The notes beneath the pieces are model-generated. The model saw only the letters and a list, made by a program, of their open reading frames with translations, was not told the DNA's origin and made no database searches. Below, piece after piece: positions 61,305 through 64,000 of a stretch of 64,000 bases of DNA. Every line of letters starts with the position of its first letter. Position 1 is the first letter of the stretch. The position numbers and the translations under genes are program-made. Source of the DNA: Mesaphorura yosii (lineage: Eukaryota; Arthropoda; Collembola; Poduromorpha; Tullbergiidae); contig WIXG01000076.1 in the NCBI GenBank assembly GCA_009869945.1, forward strand, positions 1 to 64,000, given 5' to 3'.

Positions 61305-64000
61305 ATGGATCGGAGCCAGACGTACGGCCACGAGGGGGAGGGCACGTATTCCGTGGAACCAGACTATGACCGATATTTCGAATCCAGGATTGAAAACTTG
61401 CACTTGGAACAATTCAAGTTCCCAAACGTAACTTCCATCAAGGATGTCGTCGAACTATTTGAGGACAGCAGTTTCGGCTGGTTCCTCCTGTCCTTATTGT
61501 GTGCAATTGCATGGATCGTGTACATCACATTTTACAGCTCACGAATCTCGGGGCTGGTATTCGGCAAAATCGCGAATAGATTTATAAGAGATGGAGATAT
61601 CAGTATTGGTAAACACCATTTATAATTTAGGAGCGGTACTTACGGCTGAATGGATCATGAGAATAAATCATTTTTTTTCAGGCTCGATATCACTTTCAGT
61701 ATTGGCTGGGAAGGTCATGTTCCGAGACGTGTCATTTAGTACGGAAGATTTCACGCTGAAGGTCCAGGATGGATGGGTGATATTTCGCTGGTGGCGAGTA
61801 TATGTACCGAAGGATATTTCTGAAGGTACGCCAGAAAATCTAGGAATGGCAACATTGGACCATATTATATTCATATTCGTAGCTAATTTGTCCATTTCTA
61901 GACATGTCACATTCCGACACACGGTTGTCGATTCTACTTAATGGTTTCGAATACCACTTGTACAACCGCTCGGAGCTGTACTCTAGATTAGAGAAATTGT
62001 TTGACCTGGATCCAAACATTATTCCCTTTGCCAGCTTTAAGAATGCAGAGAAACCTGAGCCTACGTCTTCGCATCCAAAGCCTCCTTCTGCTGTAGGATA
62101 CTCATGGAGAGATTTAATTCCAGTTATTAAACTAGAGCTTAATTGCGTAAGTCGCTCTTGCCAATGCCAATGCATCGCAACTTTTCACTATCTTTATGTA
62201 TACTTTTTAATTTTGACAGGGACGACTAGTTTTCGGAAACATGCTAACTCCTTGTACTTTGGCTCTAGTTGTAGAAGAAGCTCATTTGATATACACTACA
62301 AAGCCTGCCGATTCAAAACTAGATCATTTTATGCATATTATTAAATGTAGAGGCGAAAATTTTAAGGTAAGTATATTAGTACAGAACCACAGTGCTCGAC
62401 CTCGCCACATCATCAGATAACTTTTCCATTTGAAATGGCAGGTGCTGCTAACACCAAGCCCCAAGTATACTGGATTGAAGGATGACCCGCCGAGACTAAT
62501 GGGTGAAGGGTTCGCTGTTTTAGCGTCCAATAAGGTCGAGATATATTATTATATGGACGAGCCAGGTAACAGATTACAATGCAATACGCTCGCCCAGTTG
62601 AAGTTCTATATATTGCTTTATGATTAGGTATTACTCCCACCGGGTTCCAGGCGTTGCAGTTAGAAAACGGTGATATAATGGAAGCGAATCCTCCCATCTG
62701 GGGAATTGATATTAAGGTGCGCATTAAAGCATGCTAAATTGAATTGCAGTAGTGAAATTTTTATTTTGTGCAGTGTGGCAAAGGCACCGATTTTAGCTAC
62801 GGCCCTTGGGCTGACCGCCAAAGAGAACTTTTACACAAATTATTTTTTCCGCAAGACTATCAGTCGCTGAAGCCTTCTAGTCCTCCTAAACCTGGTGATA
62901 AAAGACAAGTTCAATCACTTGATATTCGTCTTTCGACTTTAACTGAAGCCACTATAGATATTTTATTTACGAAAGATGAGGTGAGTTGGAAATATAATGT
63001 TCTATATTGTACCTGTAGCTTCCCGAATGGTTAATGCACTATTTCATGTATTTCTTAGGAAACTAACGCTGTTCACATGAATATTGGTGCTGGATCATAT
63101 TTAGAAGTAACGATGCCTTGGATTGTCCACACTGATGGCTATGCAACAAAAATTACAGGACAGCTTCTACACTTGGAAGCGTCAACTAGCCTTCAAGTGA
63201 GACTCTAATTGTCAAGCATTAAGCATCCTATATTGAACCTAACCGAAATTAAAATTGTTATGCTGTTACGAACTCTTGTTTCTAGTTTCGAGATCTCTAT
63301 GAAAGCGAAACTTTGCAGTATTCGATTACGTGCAACTATCCTATCCTATGGAATGATCATCAGGATTGGATAATCAAGCTTACTGGGTGCAAGGCGTCAG
63401 GCTATTTGATTTATGCACATAAATGGTTTTTCCAAGGTTGATTCCAAGGTTTATTGAGCTTGACTGAACTGGCAAGTTGTAAACTTTCTGACTTTGATTC
63501 CAAACCAGCTCTCATCAATGATTGGGCGAGTCGGAACCTACCAGACATTTTGCATTTCATTCCGTATACATGGAGAATTAGTTTTGCATTGAAGGAGTTT
63601 GAATTGATTACACCAACAAACGAATACAATTGGATTGACTGCTCTTCACAGTACAACGAGAATGGTAAGCGTCATACATCACATCAGTCGTTCTCAGGAA
63701 ATAATACTAAATTCACATTTAGCACTACTTGGAGCTTGCGGCGAGCTGTTTGAACTTTCCTTCGACCTTCCGTTCCACGAATTTTTCCCGGAGTCAATTC
63801 TATTTAAGTTCTGGATTCAAGTCGAGTGTGGCGACTTGAATTTCTACATTCCTGAAGACAGTACGGCACACATCCCTCTGCAGTCAATAATCCGTAGTTG
63901 CAAGAGTCGGAACCGGGACGGTTCTATTCGACCGAACTTACTGCCGCTGGATCAGCCAACGAAGGGGAGTAAAGTGAAAAAGTGGAGACACATTTGCCAA
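61305..64000 (+). CDS. BLTP1: BLTP1/tweek (KIAA1109), bridge-like lipid transfer protein, N-terminal part
   Basis: Eleven exons (61305-61608, 61682-61825, 61902-62146, 62220-62366, 62442-62565, 62628-62716, 62774-62980, 63059-63196, 63286-63436, 63509-63664, 63723-edge) give the first 661 codons in one frame; human BLTP1 is about 5000 residues. BLTP1/tweek/LPD-3 forms a long hydrophobic groove that carries phospholipids between the ER and plasma membrane. A single N-terminal membrane anchor lies at about 58-78 (WFLLSLLCAIAWIVYITFYSS). It is followed by the conserved start of the repeating-groove domain: GSISLSVLAGKVMFRDV, DGWVIFRWWRVYVPKD, SHSDTRLSILLNGFEYHLYN, then PPRLMGEGF and FELITPTNEYNWIDCS. 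All junction phases match and no break is seen. The gene runs off the right edge. Its divergent neighbour on the left is the possible small gene at 60455-60924. Confidence 0.96.

Noticed and set aside
1-64000. CRISPR arrays, operons, prophage or other prokaryotic systems.
   Set aside because: The sequence is spliced eukaryotic DNA throughout. The only tandem repeat array is a 21-bp minisatellite without spacers.
1-64000. tRNA, rRNA or snRNA genes.
   Set aside because: No cloverleaf with intact A and B boxes or rRNA core was found by eye. The B-box-like match at about 41966-41979 lacks a convincing A box and cloverleaf.

Overview
The window is nuclear DNA of an animal, roughly 40% GC. Genes are split into many small exons by short introns of mostly 50-110 nt with GTAAGT-type donors and pyrimidine-rich acceptors, and several end in AATAAA poly(A) signals. 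A quiver-like Ly6 gene, a MyoD gene and an unnamed membrane-anchored cupin-like protein point to an ecdysozoan, most likely an arthropod with intron-rich genes and roomy intergenic DNA (springtail- or crustacean-like). The species cannot be fixed from the sequence.

Layout. 0-7.3 kb: essentially gene-free, with a 21-bp tandem repeat at the left edge. 7.4-9.0 kb: a three-exon quiver/sleepless-type Ly6 gene (+), then two exons of an unidentified cysteine-containing protein (+). 10.6-12.3 kb: a minus-strand gene for an unrecognised acidic, probably secreted protein, with its 5' end not found. 12.3-20.4 kb: no recognisable gene. 20.5-21.8 kb: TMEM41B (+). 22.9-24.6 kb: the cupin-like membrane protein (-), divergent from LIAS (+, 25.5-27.1 kb). 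27.4-31.9 kb: calnexin (-), with extra coding-like terminal exons downstream. 33.8-35.4 kb: a PIBF1/CEP90 homologue (+) missing its N-terminal half and carrying apparent frameshifts. 35.5-38.5 kb: TBCK (-), convergent with PIBF1. 38.5-45.7 kb: no gene found, one GC-richer island. 45.7-52.9 kb: an ATP8A-type P4-ATPase (+) with two possible C-termini. 54.0-60.2 kb: MyoD (-) with two introns of about 2.5 kb. 60.5-60.9 kb: a possible three-exon small gene (-). 61.3 kb to the right edge: the 5' part of BLTP1/tweek (+).

The genes form no operon or known system. Three encode different classes of lipid mover: the TMEM41B scramblase, the ATP8A flippase and the BLTP1 bridge-like lipid transfer protein. 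Calnexin serves ER folding, LIAS makes mitochondrial lipoate, TBCK and PIBF1 act in Rab/mTOR and centrosome-cilium biology, and MyoD specifies muscle. The shared neighbourhood is probably coincidence. I rebuilt the exon models by hand; reading frames close exactly across every junction given for the recognised genes except in PIBF1, where the breaks are described.
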